Origin: CAZLKT01 sp964560205
GTDB lineage: Bacteria > Pseudomonadota > Alphaproteobacteria > Holosporales > Holosporaceae
Length of the DNA: 64,000 nucleotides
Direction of reading: 5' to 3'
Assembly: GCA_964560205.1 (NCBI GenBank)
Contig: CAZLKT010000004.1
Coordinates: 1 to 64,000 of the forward strand
This document shows, in pieces, positions 1-7,071 of the stretch. The stretch's first letter is position 1. Every line of letters begins with the position of its first letter. Both the position numbers and the translations under genes were made by a program. A model generated the notes under the pieces. That model ran no database searches, was not told the DNA's origin, and saw nothing but the letters and a program-made list of their open reading frames with translations.

Positions 1-479
1 CATTGATTATCTCTTAAATCGTATAACATTCTAACCTCCCTTCTTGATGCTAAAACGTTATAACACAAAAATACTAAATGTCGACACTACCTAGATCATA
101 CTTTTATGGGCTTTATAGCCATGGCTCTGATCAAATTGGAGGTTTGTTAACAGTGCCTAAATTCATGTGTATTTTGCTCCCATTGTGGGAGTACAAGATC
201 TATGATATCCCTTCATCCATAAATTTAGAAAAACGCATCGGATTCCATGACTCTATTCTGTGCTTCCTTCCTCCAAGAACAATTGAATTTCTGGAATTTT
301 TAATACATTTCCTTGAAAATATTTAACATTTATCCTCACCAGTTTCTCTTTCTTTTCTGACAATTCACATGTGGTACCATGAACTTATATGCTTATTTCA
401 GACTCATTTTCTTGTTTTGATTTATAATGAGGGTGTTTTACTAGAAAGTAATTAAATATATCAGATTATATAATATTTT
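1..479. other. AT-rich region without a convincing gene
   Basis: This left edge of the window is clearly more AT-rich than the genes to its right. The only reading frame of note (78-326, plus) has no ribosome binding site and a composition that suggests no family, so I do not call it. The stretch leads into a consensus promoter at 480-507. It could hold decayed coding DNA, but I see no homology to support that. Confidence 0.4.
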
Positions 480-507
480 TTGACATTTTTTTAAAAATCA
501 TTATAAT
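480..507 (+). promoter_or_regulatory. Consensus sigma-70 promoter
   Basis: A perfect -35 hexamer TTGACA (480-485) and a perfect -10 hexamer TATAAT (502-507) are separated by 16 bp. Transcription would start near 514, leaving a leader of about 25 nt with an AGGAG ribosome binding site before the ATG at 540. This arrangement rules against the in-frame TTG at 516 as the start. Two perfect hexamers suggest high constitutive expression of the coiled-coil protein downstream. Confidence 0.75.
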
Positions 508-539
508 TAAGAGAATTGAGATTAAGGTACAGGAGCGTT

Positions 540-1868
540 ATGAGAAAATCTTTTTCATATATGGTTTTTTTATTTTTTTTATGGGGAACAGATGGGTATG
601 GTTCGGATGCATGTCGGGTCCAAGTGGAAAAGGCAGAGGAACTTGCCAAATTTAAACTAAAACAAGAAATAGAGAACGCGCACAAAAGCGATATGGATCA
701 ATTGAGAAAAAACAATGAAAATCTTGTAGAAGAACTCCGTATCGCTCAAGGGAATTTCAATAGAGTGAATGATGAATGCATTAGTGCTCAAAAAAACCCA
801 ATGGGAGCTTTAAGAAGAATAGTTGATGAAGCTGTTAAAGAAAAAGAAACAAAATATAATAAGTTCAAAGAAGAAGCGGAGAAACGAATTGACTCTTGTC
901 AAAAGAAAGTCGATGAAATGTCTCAATACCAAGGGGCGTATTTTTGTAGCAATGTTGGTACGACGGCAGAGCTAGCCGTAGAGCTTCAAAAGTCTCAAAA
1001 AAAGAATGAGGAATGTAAAGCAGTAATAGATCTTCTGACAAATGATTCTTCACAATTAGAAAGTTTAAAAAAATTAAGACAAGAGGAGTTCATAAGTGAC
1101 ATTGTCGACTTAGAAACAAAAAAATTAAGACAGACAGTAGATCAATTAGCAGATAGTAAAAGTGCGTTAGAAAGTGATAAAAAGGGTTTACAAACAAGTT
1201 TAGATGCGTCAGAAAGGGATAAAAAGGGTTTACAAAAAAGTTTAGATGCGTCAGAAAGTAATAAAAAAAAGTTACAAGAAATTTTAGATGCGTTAGAAAG
1301 TGATAAAAAGGGTTTACAAACAAGTTTAGATGCGTCAGAAAGGGATAAAAAGGGTTTACAAAAAAGTTTAGATGCGTCAGAAAGTAATAAAAAAAAGTTA
1401 CAAGAAATTTTAGATGCGTTAGAAAGTGATAAAAAGGGTTTACAAACAAGTTTAGATGCGTCAGAAAGGGATAAAAAAAAGTTACAAGAAATTTTAGATG
1501 CGTTAGAAAGGGATAAAAAATCTTCGTGTGAATTAGACGATAATAAATTATTAAAAATTGAGAACCAAGGATCAAAAGAGAAAATAGATAACCCAAGGTC
1601 CCCTGAAGCAAGTCTTTTGCAAACAAATTTTAACTATTCTGGAATGGCAGTAGGCCTCGTAGGTCTTGGGATAGCAGGATACATCGCATACTCCTTCCTA
1701 TACCCAAAGTATAAAGCATGGGCGGCAGCAAAATCTGAGAAAGGAACTCTTTTGGCAAAGAAGAAGCTAGCAGTGATTGCTCCCCAAGAGAAGATCAATA
1801 CGAGCAATAAAAAACCCGTTGGATCTAAGGGAAGAATAAAGAAACATATTCCAACAACCGAAGCTTAG
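540..1868 (+). CDS. Exported coiled-coil repeat protein, C-terminal membrane anchor
   Basis: The family is not recognised. The ATG at 540 follows AGGAG at 531-535 and gives 442 residues. Residues 1-22 look like a signal peptide (Lys/Arg start, hydrophobic core, Gly-Ser before Asp-Ala-Cys). The body is strongly charged and heptad-like. Residues about 212-323 are eight near-identical 14-residue units of the type SDKKGLQTSLDASE, i.e. two heptads each. A glycine-rich hydrophobic segment at about 367-388 (begins GMAVGLVGLG) would span the membrane and is followed by a Lys-rich tail. The predicted shape is a long periplasmic or surface rod anchored at its C-terminus. It is convergent with the GTA head operon. 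The gene has its own promoter, and its AT-rich composition differs from nearby housekeeping genes. A structural, adhesive or host-interaction role is a guess. Confidence 0.75.
   Translation: MRKSFSYMVFLFFLWGTDGYGSDACRVQVEKAEELAKFKLKQEIENAHKSDMDQLRKNNENLVEELRIAQGNFNRVNDECISAQKNPMGALRRIVDEAVKEKETKYNKFKEEAEKRIDSCQKKVDEMSQYQGAYFCSNVGTTAELAVELQKSQKKNEECKAVIDLLTNDSSQLESLKKLRQEEFISDIVDLETKKLRQTVDQLADSKSALESDKKGLQTSLDASERDKKGLQKSLDASESNKKKLQEILDALESDKKGLQTSLDASERDKKGLQKSLDASESNKKKLQEILDALESDKKGLQTSLDASERDKKKLQEILDALERDKKSSCELDDNKLLKIENQGSKEKIDNPRSPEASLLQTNFNYSGMAVGLVGLGIAGYIAYSFLYPKYKAWAAAKSEKGTLLAKKKLAVIAPQEKINTSNKKPVGSKGRIKKHIPTTEA
1173..1508 (+). repeat. 42-bp tandem repeat, eight units
   Basis: Eight in-frame 42-bp units each encode a 14-residue double heptad. 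They come in three variants (ending LQTSLDASE, LQKSLDASE and LQEILDALE) and form a higher-order 126-bp period that is repeated almost exactly. The near identity at DNA level implies recent expansion by slippage or unequal recombination, so unit number is likely to vary between strains. Confidence 0.9.
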
Positions 1869-1922
1869 AAGAAGAGAGCTCTCAGCATTTCCTGTAAGAT
1901 TTTCTGTGAGAAAAAACTTGCT

Positions 1923-2327
1923 TCACTGGGGGGGGCGTAAAAAAACAAATCCCTCATAATCTGCGCTCACCCGGCGTTCTTTTTTGTCCTTTCCTTTGAT
2001 GGTGAGTCCTTTTTCCTGGAAGATGGTGGTAGTCTCTGAAAACTTTACAGAGAAAGAGAGTGCGTCTTGTATACAATGTATCCATGCGCGCTCTTGTTCT
2101 TCGTTGTGCTGGGCATAGCAATAATGAAGGGAAAAATCTATAAACATGCGATCAAAGGAACGAACACTGTGCTTTTTTTCTAAAAGCGTGTAGGGCAAAT
2201 CTATTTCTGGATTCACAATGGTGAGTATGGGTATCACTGGTGAATCCTTTTTTTGTAAGAAATGCAAAAACATAAGCCACCACGTATTTTCCGTGTCTTT
2301 TGTAATCATATCTTGTGCTCCTGGCAT
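1923..2327 (-). CDS. GTA gp8-like tail terminator (DUF3168-type)
   Basis: At 134 residues it has the size of the RcGTA gp8/DUF3168 family, whose members close the tail tube where it meets the head. The sequence itself is divergent: a predicted helix near the N-terminus (WWLMFLHFLQ), a strand-rich middle and a basic stretch before the C-terminus. The call rests mainly on being the last gene of an ordered head operon, 3 bp after the head-tail adaptor. No tail-tube gene follows, because the next gene leftward is on the opposite strand. The last codons run through a C8 tract, which is a possible slippage point but changes only the last three residues. Confidence 0.5.
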   Translation of the reverse strand: MPGAQDMITKDTENTWWLMFLHFLQKKDSPVIPILTIVNPEIDLPYTLLEKKHSVRSFDRMFIDFSLHYCYAQHNEEQERAWIHCIQDALSFSVKFSETTTIFQEKGLTIKGKDKKERRVSADYEGFVFLRPPQ

Positions 2328-2330
2328 GAT

Positions 2331-2672
2331 TTATTTTTCTTTCTGCCCGTGGGGATACGCAGAAAAAATTTTGATTCCATAGTAGTTTTTCTTATATGTC
2401 ATAGGTGTACTTAGCACCGAAAAAGTTTTTTTCCCCCAGACAACACGATGTGCCATAAAGATTTTTTGGTCCATGCGCATGATAAGGAGATATGCCTCTC
2501 CTGAAAAATAAAGCCCTCCGTTATGGGAGAGGGGATAGGGAAGAGAGATGGGTTGTGGCCATGCCCAAAACTGACCTAAGAGCTTCCATTTTTCCTCCAG
2601 GCCCCCATTTTCGTGAGGAACAGAAAACTTATGATAAAGGTGAACACGTTCTTGCAATTTTCCCACGAGCAT
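2331..2672 (-). CDS. GTA gp7-like head-tail adaptor
   Basis: The 113-residue protein has the strand-rich pattern of phage head closure proteins (SPP1 gp16/HK97 gp7 type): an N-terminal KLQERVHLYHK segment, an ENGG turn leading to a Trp-containing strand (WKLLGQFWAWPQP), and later strands around VVWGKKTFSVL. These proteins form the ring between connector and tail. It lies 19 bp downstream of the connector gene and 3 bp upstream of the gp8-like gene, the same order as RcGTA genes 6-7-8. Position and family pattern agree, but the primary sequence is divergent. Confidence 0.65.
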   Translation of the reverse strand: MLVGKLQERVHLYHKFSVPHENGGLEEKWKLLGQFWAWPQPISLPYPLSHNGGLYFSGEAYLLIMRMDQKIFMAHRVVWGKKTFSVLSTPMTYKKNYYGIKIFSAYPHGQKEK

Positions 2673-2691
2673 TTCTGTTTCCTCATTGTGG

Positions 2692-3213
2692 TTACCCCAG
2701 ATGATAAAGTTTATGTGTCTGAAGCCATGGTGCAGTATAATCCTGAAGAATTGCTACCTCTCCACGATGTTCGTACAAGAGGCTCAGAATTTCCAACACC
2801 GCATGTTGGAAAACCGAGGGAACATCGGATTTTTTCATACCATAGCCTGCCTCATACACCACAGAAATCTCTGGGCTTTTCCATTGAAAGGGCAGCGTAA
2901 TAATAATGCTTTCCCCAGCAATGGTTGGCGTCAATGTATATCCCGTTTCTGGAATTTTTTTCTCTTTCACAAAAACTTCTAAGACTTTTAAGATGGGACC
3001 ATATGGTAGGGTAAATCGATGATTGCGGTGGGAAACTTTTATGGTTTTCTTGAGAAAGGTTTTGTTGAGCTGATCCTCCACCCAATCCATGGCAACATCC
3101 AGCAAATGAAACAGTGTTTGAGACGATTCATTGTCAGGAAGTCGCAGGTATGTCTTCATGAACTTTTCTGAAAAAAGAAGTTCTTTTCTTTTGTTTATAA
3201 TCAATGTTTCCAT
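2692..3213 (-). CDS. GTA gp6-like head-tail connector
   Basis: The protein has 173 residues when started at the ATG at 3211-3213, which follows AAAGGA with good spacing; an upstream in-frame extension lacks a ribosome binding site. The N-terminal part (METLIINKRKELLF, then LRLPDNESSQTLFHLLDVAMDWVEDQL) has the layout of the gp6-like connector family: short strand, loop, then long helices that pack as a dodecameric ring under the portal. The C-terminal half carries AGYGMKKSDVPSVFQHAVLEI, typical of these connectors, where a helix follows a region allowing a Gly-Tyr-Gly turn. It lies between the capsid and adaptor genes. Confidence 0.7.
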   Translation of the reverse strand: METLIINKRKELLFSEKFMKTYLRLPDNESSQTLFHLLDVAMDWVEDQLNKTFLKKTIKVSHRNHRFTLPYGPILKVLEVFVKEKKIPETGYTLTPTIAGESIIITLPFQWKSPEISVVYEAGYGMKKSDVPSVFQHAVLEILSLLYEHRGEVAILQDYTAPWLQTHKLYHLG

Positions 3214-3309
3214 AGTGAAATCCTTTGTTAAAATGAGGGCTTCACAAAATAGTTTTGAAAAGAAGATATTTATAAAGGGCTTCAATGTTTAAAAGTGTGT
3301 GGGAAAAAA

Positions 3310-4530
3310 TTACTCTGATTTCACATGCACACCGCGGATGGCGTGAAAGTTTTTTATGCCTCCTCCCACCCGTTTACTTATGTCAAGTTCTAAATCAGGC
3401 TTTGCAGAATAAGGGTCACGAATGACAGAAATATCTTGGCGATCAACGATTTGATATGCTTCATAAAAATCACCAAAAAGAATGGGGATTTTTTTCTCTG
3501 CATCTCCAGAAAGCGACGGAAGATCATCAGATAAAAAAACAGGATAACCAAGAAATGTGGTAGTTCGATTCTCAAGAGAAAATGGTTGCCATAAAAAACT
3601 GCCATTCTTATCTTTGAGGGACCGTACTTTTGAAAAAATCTCACGAGAAAGGATCCATGAAGCTTTTGAAAGATATTGTGTTTCAAGGCTGTACACCAAA
3701 TCCATGAGAAAGGCCGACAAATCTTCGGGAAGATCATTCCCTTCGACAGAAGCAACCCAAAGCTTTCCGTGGATAGGCTCTTCTGAAAGCTCATAGCTCG
3801 TAATGCCCTTTGGAGAGTTTGGTTCTCCTCCCAAGAGAAAGGCTTTGTTTTCTCCCTTCATAATGGTATTGGTGATTTTTCCCACAAGCCACGCACCAAT
3901 ATCAAAGGAGGAGTCATCAATGAGATCTTGAGATATGTGTTGGCGAGAGAGAATTTTGTGTACAGGAAAAATAAGTTTTTTAATCTTTGGAGAAAAGAAT
4001 TCATCATCTTTATATTTTTCCTTATTTTCCCCTGAATCCCACAGAAAATTTCCTGGCTTTTCTTCTACCAAAAGCTCGTACTGGGCACGCCCGATGGAAA
4101 TAACGGAAGCCAATGAGCGCATGAGAGAGTGCTGATGAATGTTTTCCAATACTTCAAGAGAGAGGAGTGTGGGCAGCAAAATACCACCTTCCATCTGGGC
4201 TGTGAAGGATTTTTTTTCAAAGGGAAAAAGCACCTCCTCTCTTCCTTTTCGGATGTACTCTAAGAAAGCTTTTTTATGCTCCTTCTCGTGATGTGAGGTC
4301 ATGGAGGAAACATCAGTGGTGGGACGGTGATGCTCTATGGATATTTTCTGAATTTTTGTATGCAGGTCATCCATGACAGTGTTAAGCCTGGAAATTTTAT
4401 CTTCCACAAGGGGGTCCCTTGTATTTTTTTCTAACGCAGAAATCCGCTCTTCTTGTGTGTGCTTAAATTCTTCAAAAGCTGATGACAATTCTTCCACTGC
4501 GCTTTTCATTAAATTATATGGTGTAGACAT
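3310..4530 (-). CDS. Major capsid protein, HK97 fold, RcGTA gp5 family
   Basis: This is the shell protein of the particle. The ATG at 4528-4530 follows AAAGGA and gives 406 residues; an upstream in-frame extension has no ribosome binding site. Residues 1-65 are a predicted coiled coil, matching the scaffolding delta-domain that the prohead protease removes in HK97-type capsids. The mature part begins near the MEGGILLPTLLS segment. The C-terminus is diagnostic: ILFGDFYEAYQIVDR, then RDPYSAKP, then KRVGGGIKNFHAIR, which closely follows the end of RcGTA gp5 as I remember it. It lies 49 bp downstream of the protease gene. The frame is intact over the whole length. Confidence 0.9.
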   Translation of the reverse strand: MSTPYNLMKSAVEELSSAFEEFKHTQEERISALEKNTRDPLVEDKISRLNTVMDDLHTKIQKISIEHHRPTTDVSSMTSHHEKEHKKAFLEYIRKGREEVLFPFEKKSFTAQMEGGILLPTLLSLEVLENIHQHSLMRSLASVISIGRAQYELLVEEKPGNFLWDSGENKEKYKDDEFFSPKIKKLIFPVHKILSRQHISQDLIDDSSFDIGAWLVGKITNTIMKGENKAFLLGGEPNSPKGITSYELSEEPIHGKLWVASVEGNDLPEDLSAFLMDLVYSLETQYLSKASWILSREIFSKVRSLKDKNGSFLWQPFSLENRTTTFLGYPVFLSDDLPSLSGDAEKKIPILFGDFYEAYQIVDRQDISVIRDPYSAKPDLELDISKRVGGGIKNFHAIRGVHVKSE

Positions 4531-4579
4531 GATGATCCTTTGGTTAAAATGCGTAATCAACGTTACAAAGACATGGGGA

Positions 4580-5101
4580 TTATTTTTTAATGATGTTGGT
4601 GAGATTGTGTACCATGGAAAAAAAACAGGATTGTTTTTCCACATTTTTGAAAATTTCTACTTTGGCATGGGGGTTGCACGGTTGGTTTACAAAGGAAATT
4701 TCCTTTAAATCTCCTTCCACAATATGACGTATGCCTTGTGCTATATAGGTCTTTTTTATGAGAAATCCGATGGAGAGGCCCTCATTGCCTTCACACAAAC
4801 GCTGATACACATCTTGAGCTTTTGCAAGTTCTAAAAAAAGTTTGCCTTCCACATATAAACCATGATCATCTTCTTGCAGATCCATACATGTGCCAACAAA
4901 CTCCTCCATATCATGTTCAAAATAAAGATGTGGCCAACGTCCTCGGTGTCTCCATCCCTCTAAACTTTTACGGAAAGCACCATGGAGGATGCGATCCTGG
5001 GAAAAATCTAAGGACGGTGTGCTGGCATATCCCCAAAATGTTCCACTGTTGTGTAAAGATTTTACAGCAACAAAGCTGTTGCCATAAGCTAATTTTATCA
5101 T
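4580..5101 (-). CDS. HK97-type prohead protease (S78 family), GTA gp4-like
   Basis: It cleaves the scaffolding domain from the capsid protein during maturation. The 173-residue protein keeps the family signature: an N-terminal GYASTPSLDFSQDRI strand-loop, the catalytic His in YFEHD (H63), and the catalytic Ser in NEGLSIGF (S110), followed by LKEISFVNQPCNP, which is the usual Leu-x-Glu-Ile-Ser block near the active site. It lies directly between portal and capsid genes. The small gene 3.5 found between portal and protease in RcGTA is absent, since only 20 bp separate the two here. All expected catalytic residues are present, so the enzyme appears functional. Confidence 0.9.
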   Translation of the reverse strand: MIKLAYGNSFVAVKSLHNSGTFWGYASTPSLDFSQDRILHGAFRKSLEGWRHRGRWPHLYFEHDMEEFVGTCMDLQEDDHGLYVEGKLFLELAKAQDVYQRLCEGNEGLSIGFLIKKTYIAQGIRHIVEGDLKEISFVNQPCNPHAKVEIFKNVEKQSCFFSMVHNLTNIIKK

Positions 5102-5121
5102 ATGGTTATCCTCGTGAATTT

Positions 5122-6294
5122 TTAAAGGACATCTTGGTGCGGAAGGGGGGGGAAACCTATGAGAGCTCTTTTTTCATTGACGGTTAAAAATTCTACATTC
5201 TTCACGCGATCCCAGACTTTTTCTCGATGCACAGAGAGGGCGTCAATTTTTTCCTTGTCACATGAAAGCACAAAAGAATCATGAAACGCCACAGTGAGCC
5301 ATTGATTAATATGTCCAAAAATAAAACTCCACAAAGGGAGAACCGTTTCCTCCCAGAAATGCCCCCGGGCCTCACGATAGTTAGAAAAAGTAGCATCTCC
5401 TTGCAGGCCAATACATAGAGGAGGCACACCAAAAACCTTTGTGATTTCTCGAGCTACATAGTTTCGACCTTCTGTGAAATCTAAATCTTTTGGAGAAAAC
5501 CCCATCTCTTTCCACTCAAAATCCCCCTCCAGCATCATCATTTTTCCTGCATTGTCTTTTCCTGCATACAAACGTTCTAAATCTTCTCGAAGCTGAGTCC
5601 GCTGTGTATCTGTAAGACCTTGTCTTCCATTACGAACAATAAGCGCACCAGAAGGTCGACCTCCATTTTGTAAAAGGGCAACATTATGGCTGATAACAGT
5701 ATTATGCAAATCAATGGAGGATTGCGCAGACATGAGGGGACTCAGCCCATACCAATCATCCAAAGGATTAAAAAACTTGATATGCAAAAGGGACGAATAT
5801 CCTGTTAAAGGGTCACACGATATGGTATGACGTGTGCTGCCCACCTGGTATTCGTATCCAAGGGGCACTCCTTTTTTTCCTGGAATAACGGAAAGGCGAT
5901 CGGGGCGCAAGGCATACAATTCCACAGGATGTTTTTTTTCTTCACAGACAGCCTCCACATACCCGTTACCAGAGAGCAAAAGATGAGAGACAAGTGCTTC
6001 TAAAAAAGATTCACGACTTTGAAGAGGATTTGGGGATTGTAAAAGATCCAGAACTGGGTGCTGCAGAATCCTCTCATCCTTTTTATGCAAGACTATGGGG
6101 ATGCTTGCAATACTTCTGGCAAGAAGATTGACACAACGATACACAACGGGATTTTTATAATACCCCTGACGTACTTGGTTTTCAAAGTAATTTTCTGTCC
6201 AAAGAGGTCTTCCTACGGGCTGATATACAAAGCTTGAAAAGCTGGTGGACTTTTTTTCCAACGGCTTTTTCTGCAAAAAAGAAAATATATTCAT
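5122..6294 (-). CDS. Phage/GTA portal protein, HK97 family, gp3-like
   Basis: The portal forms the dodecameric vertex through which the terminase pumps DNA. The ATG at 6292-6294, preceded by AGGAG, gives 390 residues, normal for the HK97/RcGTA portal family. Recognisable parts are the N-terminal YYKNPVVYRCVNLLARSIAS helix, LPNPLQSRESF-like substrate loop (here QSPNPLQSRESF), the HIKFFNPLDDWYGLSPL block, and the AREITKVFGVPPLCIG motif in the clip/stem region. It is the first gene of the minus-strand head operon and is divergent from nth, with about 100 bp between them where the operon promoter should lie. A G8 tract near the stop affects only the last residues. Confidence 0.9.
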   Translation of the reverse strand: MNIFSFLQKKPLEKKSTSFSSFVYQPVGRPLWTENYFENQVRQGYYKNPVVYRCVNLLARSIASIPIVLHKKDERILQHPVLDLLQSPNPLQSRESFLEALVSHLLLSGNGYVEAVCEEKKHPVELYALRPDRLSVIPGKKGVPLGYEYQVGSTRHTISCDPLTGYSSLLHIKFFNPLDDWYGLSPLMSAQSSIDLHNTVISHNVALLQNGGRPSGALIVRNGRQGLTDTQRTQLREDLERLYAGKDNAGKMMMLEGDFEWKEMGFSPKDLDFTEGRNYVAREITKVFGVPPLCIGLQGDATFSNYREARGHFWEETVLPLWSFIFGHINQWLTVAFHDSFVLSCDKEKIDALSVHREKVWDRVKNVEFLTVNEKRALIGFPPLPHQDVL

Positions 6295-6393
6295 AAAACT
6301 CCTGGGTGACACTTGCTATGAAAAACCCATTGAGGAGATACTTCTTTGTATAGCACACTCCTCTTTCAGGAATCAATTTTTCAGGTTTTTTTC

Positions 6394-7071
6394 ATGTCCC
6401 CTTCCACCCTCCTTTCTTCTCCAGAACATATGCTCCCTCTTTTAAAAGCCTTGTACCCCCATGTGGAATGTGCATTGCATTACAGTAACAGCTATACACT
6501 CTTAGTGGCGGTAGTATTGTCTGCACAATGTACAGACAAAAGTGTCAATAAAGCAACGACGGAACTTTTTCAGCATGCACACACTCCCCAGACCATGGTG
6601 GATCTTGGACAAAAGCAATTAGAGGACTTTATCCAGAGACTTGGACTGTATCGAAGAAAGGCTCTGCATATCATAGAGCTGAGTAAAATCCTTCTGGAGA
6701 AATATGGAGGGGAAGTTCCTCGAGACACAGAGGACTTGGAGGCTCTTCCTGGAGTGGGACGAAAAACCGCTTGCGTTGTAAGGAATGTATGGTTTCATGA
6801 GCCAGAAATTCCTGTGGATACTCATGTCCTTCGTGTGGCTCGCCGCCTAGGATGGAGCATGGCCACCACTCCCCGCACCATGGAAAAAGATCTTCATCAG
6901 CTTATTCCCTCTGCATGGAAAAAAGATGTGTCACTTTTGCTTATCCAACATGGAAGGACCATGTGCAAGGCACCCAGACCTCAATGCCACATCTGCCCTC
7001 TGGCTCAAGGTTGCCCATTTCCGTCTTCTTCCTCCAGTACAGTATCTTCTTCCACATCACAGAGTTCGTGA
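6394..7071 (+). CDS. nth: Endonuclease III, DNA glycosylase/AP lyase
   Basis: It excises oxidised pyrimidines and nicks the abasic site in base excision repair. The 226-residue protein has the helix-hairpin-helix LPGVGRKTACVV with the catalytic lysine (K124), the catalytic aspartate in VDTHV (D142), and the four cysteines of the [4Fe-4S] cluster (C191, C198, C201, C207). The start at 6394 was chosen because homologues begin close to this point; an in-frame upstream ATG at 6346 adds 16 hydrophobic residues of doubtful value. The C-terminal Ser-rich tail runs 67 bp into the end of the convergent secretin gene. Confidence 0.93.
   Translation: MSPSTLLSSPEHMLPLLKALYPHVECALHYSNSYTLLVAVVLSAQCTDKSVNKATTELFQHAHTPQTMVDLGQKQLEDFIQRLGLYRRKALHIIELSKILLEKYGGEVPRDTEDLEALPGVGRKTACVVRNVWFHEPEIPVDTHVLRVARRLGWSMATTPRTMEKDLHQLIPSAWKKDVSLLLIQHGRTMCKAPRPQCHICPLAQGCPFPSSSSSTVSSSTSQSS

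Noticed and set aside
78..326. An 82-codon plus-strand frame at the left edge.
   Set aside because: It has no ribosome binding site, the composition suggests no family, and it lies in AT-rich DNA ahead of a clear promoter.
1173..1508. CRISPR-like direct repeats considered at the 42-, 33- and 45-bp repeat arrays.
   Set aside because: The units are contiguous, in frame and without spacers, so they are coding tandem repeats, not CRISPR.
1090..1626. A 178-codon minus-strand frame with repeated FYPFLTHLNLF units.
   Set aside because: It is the antisense reading of the 42-bp repeats; the plus-strand frame has the promoter, ribosome binding site and signal peptide.
1928..1935. G8 tract at the end of the gp8-like gene, and a similar G8 near 5145 at the end of the portal gene; considered as phase-variation switches.
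   Set aside because: G or C runs of 7-8 also occur inside essential genes here (gltX near 36046, proS near 62416), so they look like sequence bias. In the two GTA genes they change only the last residues.
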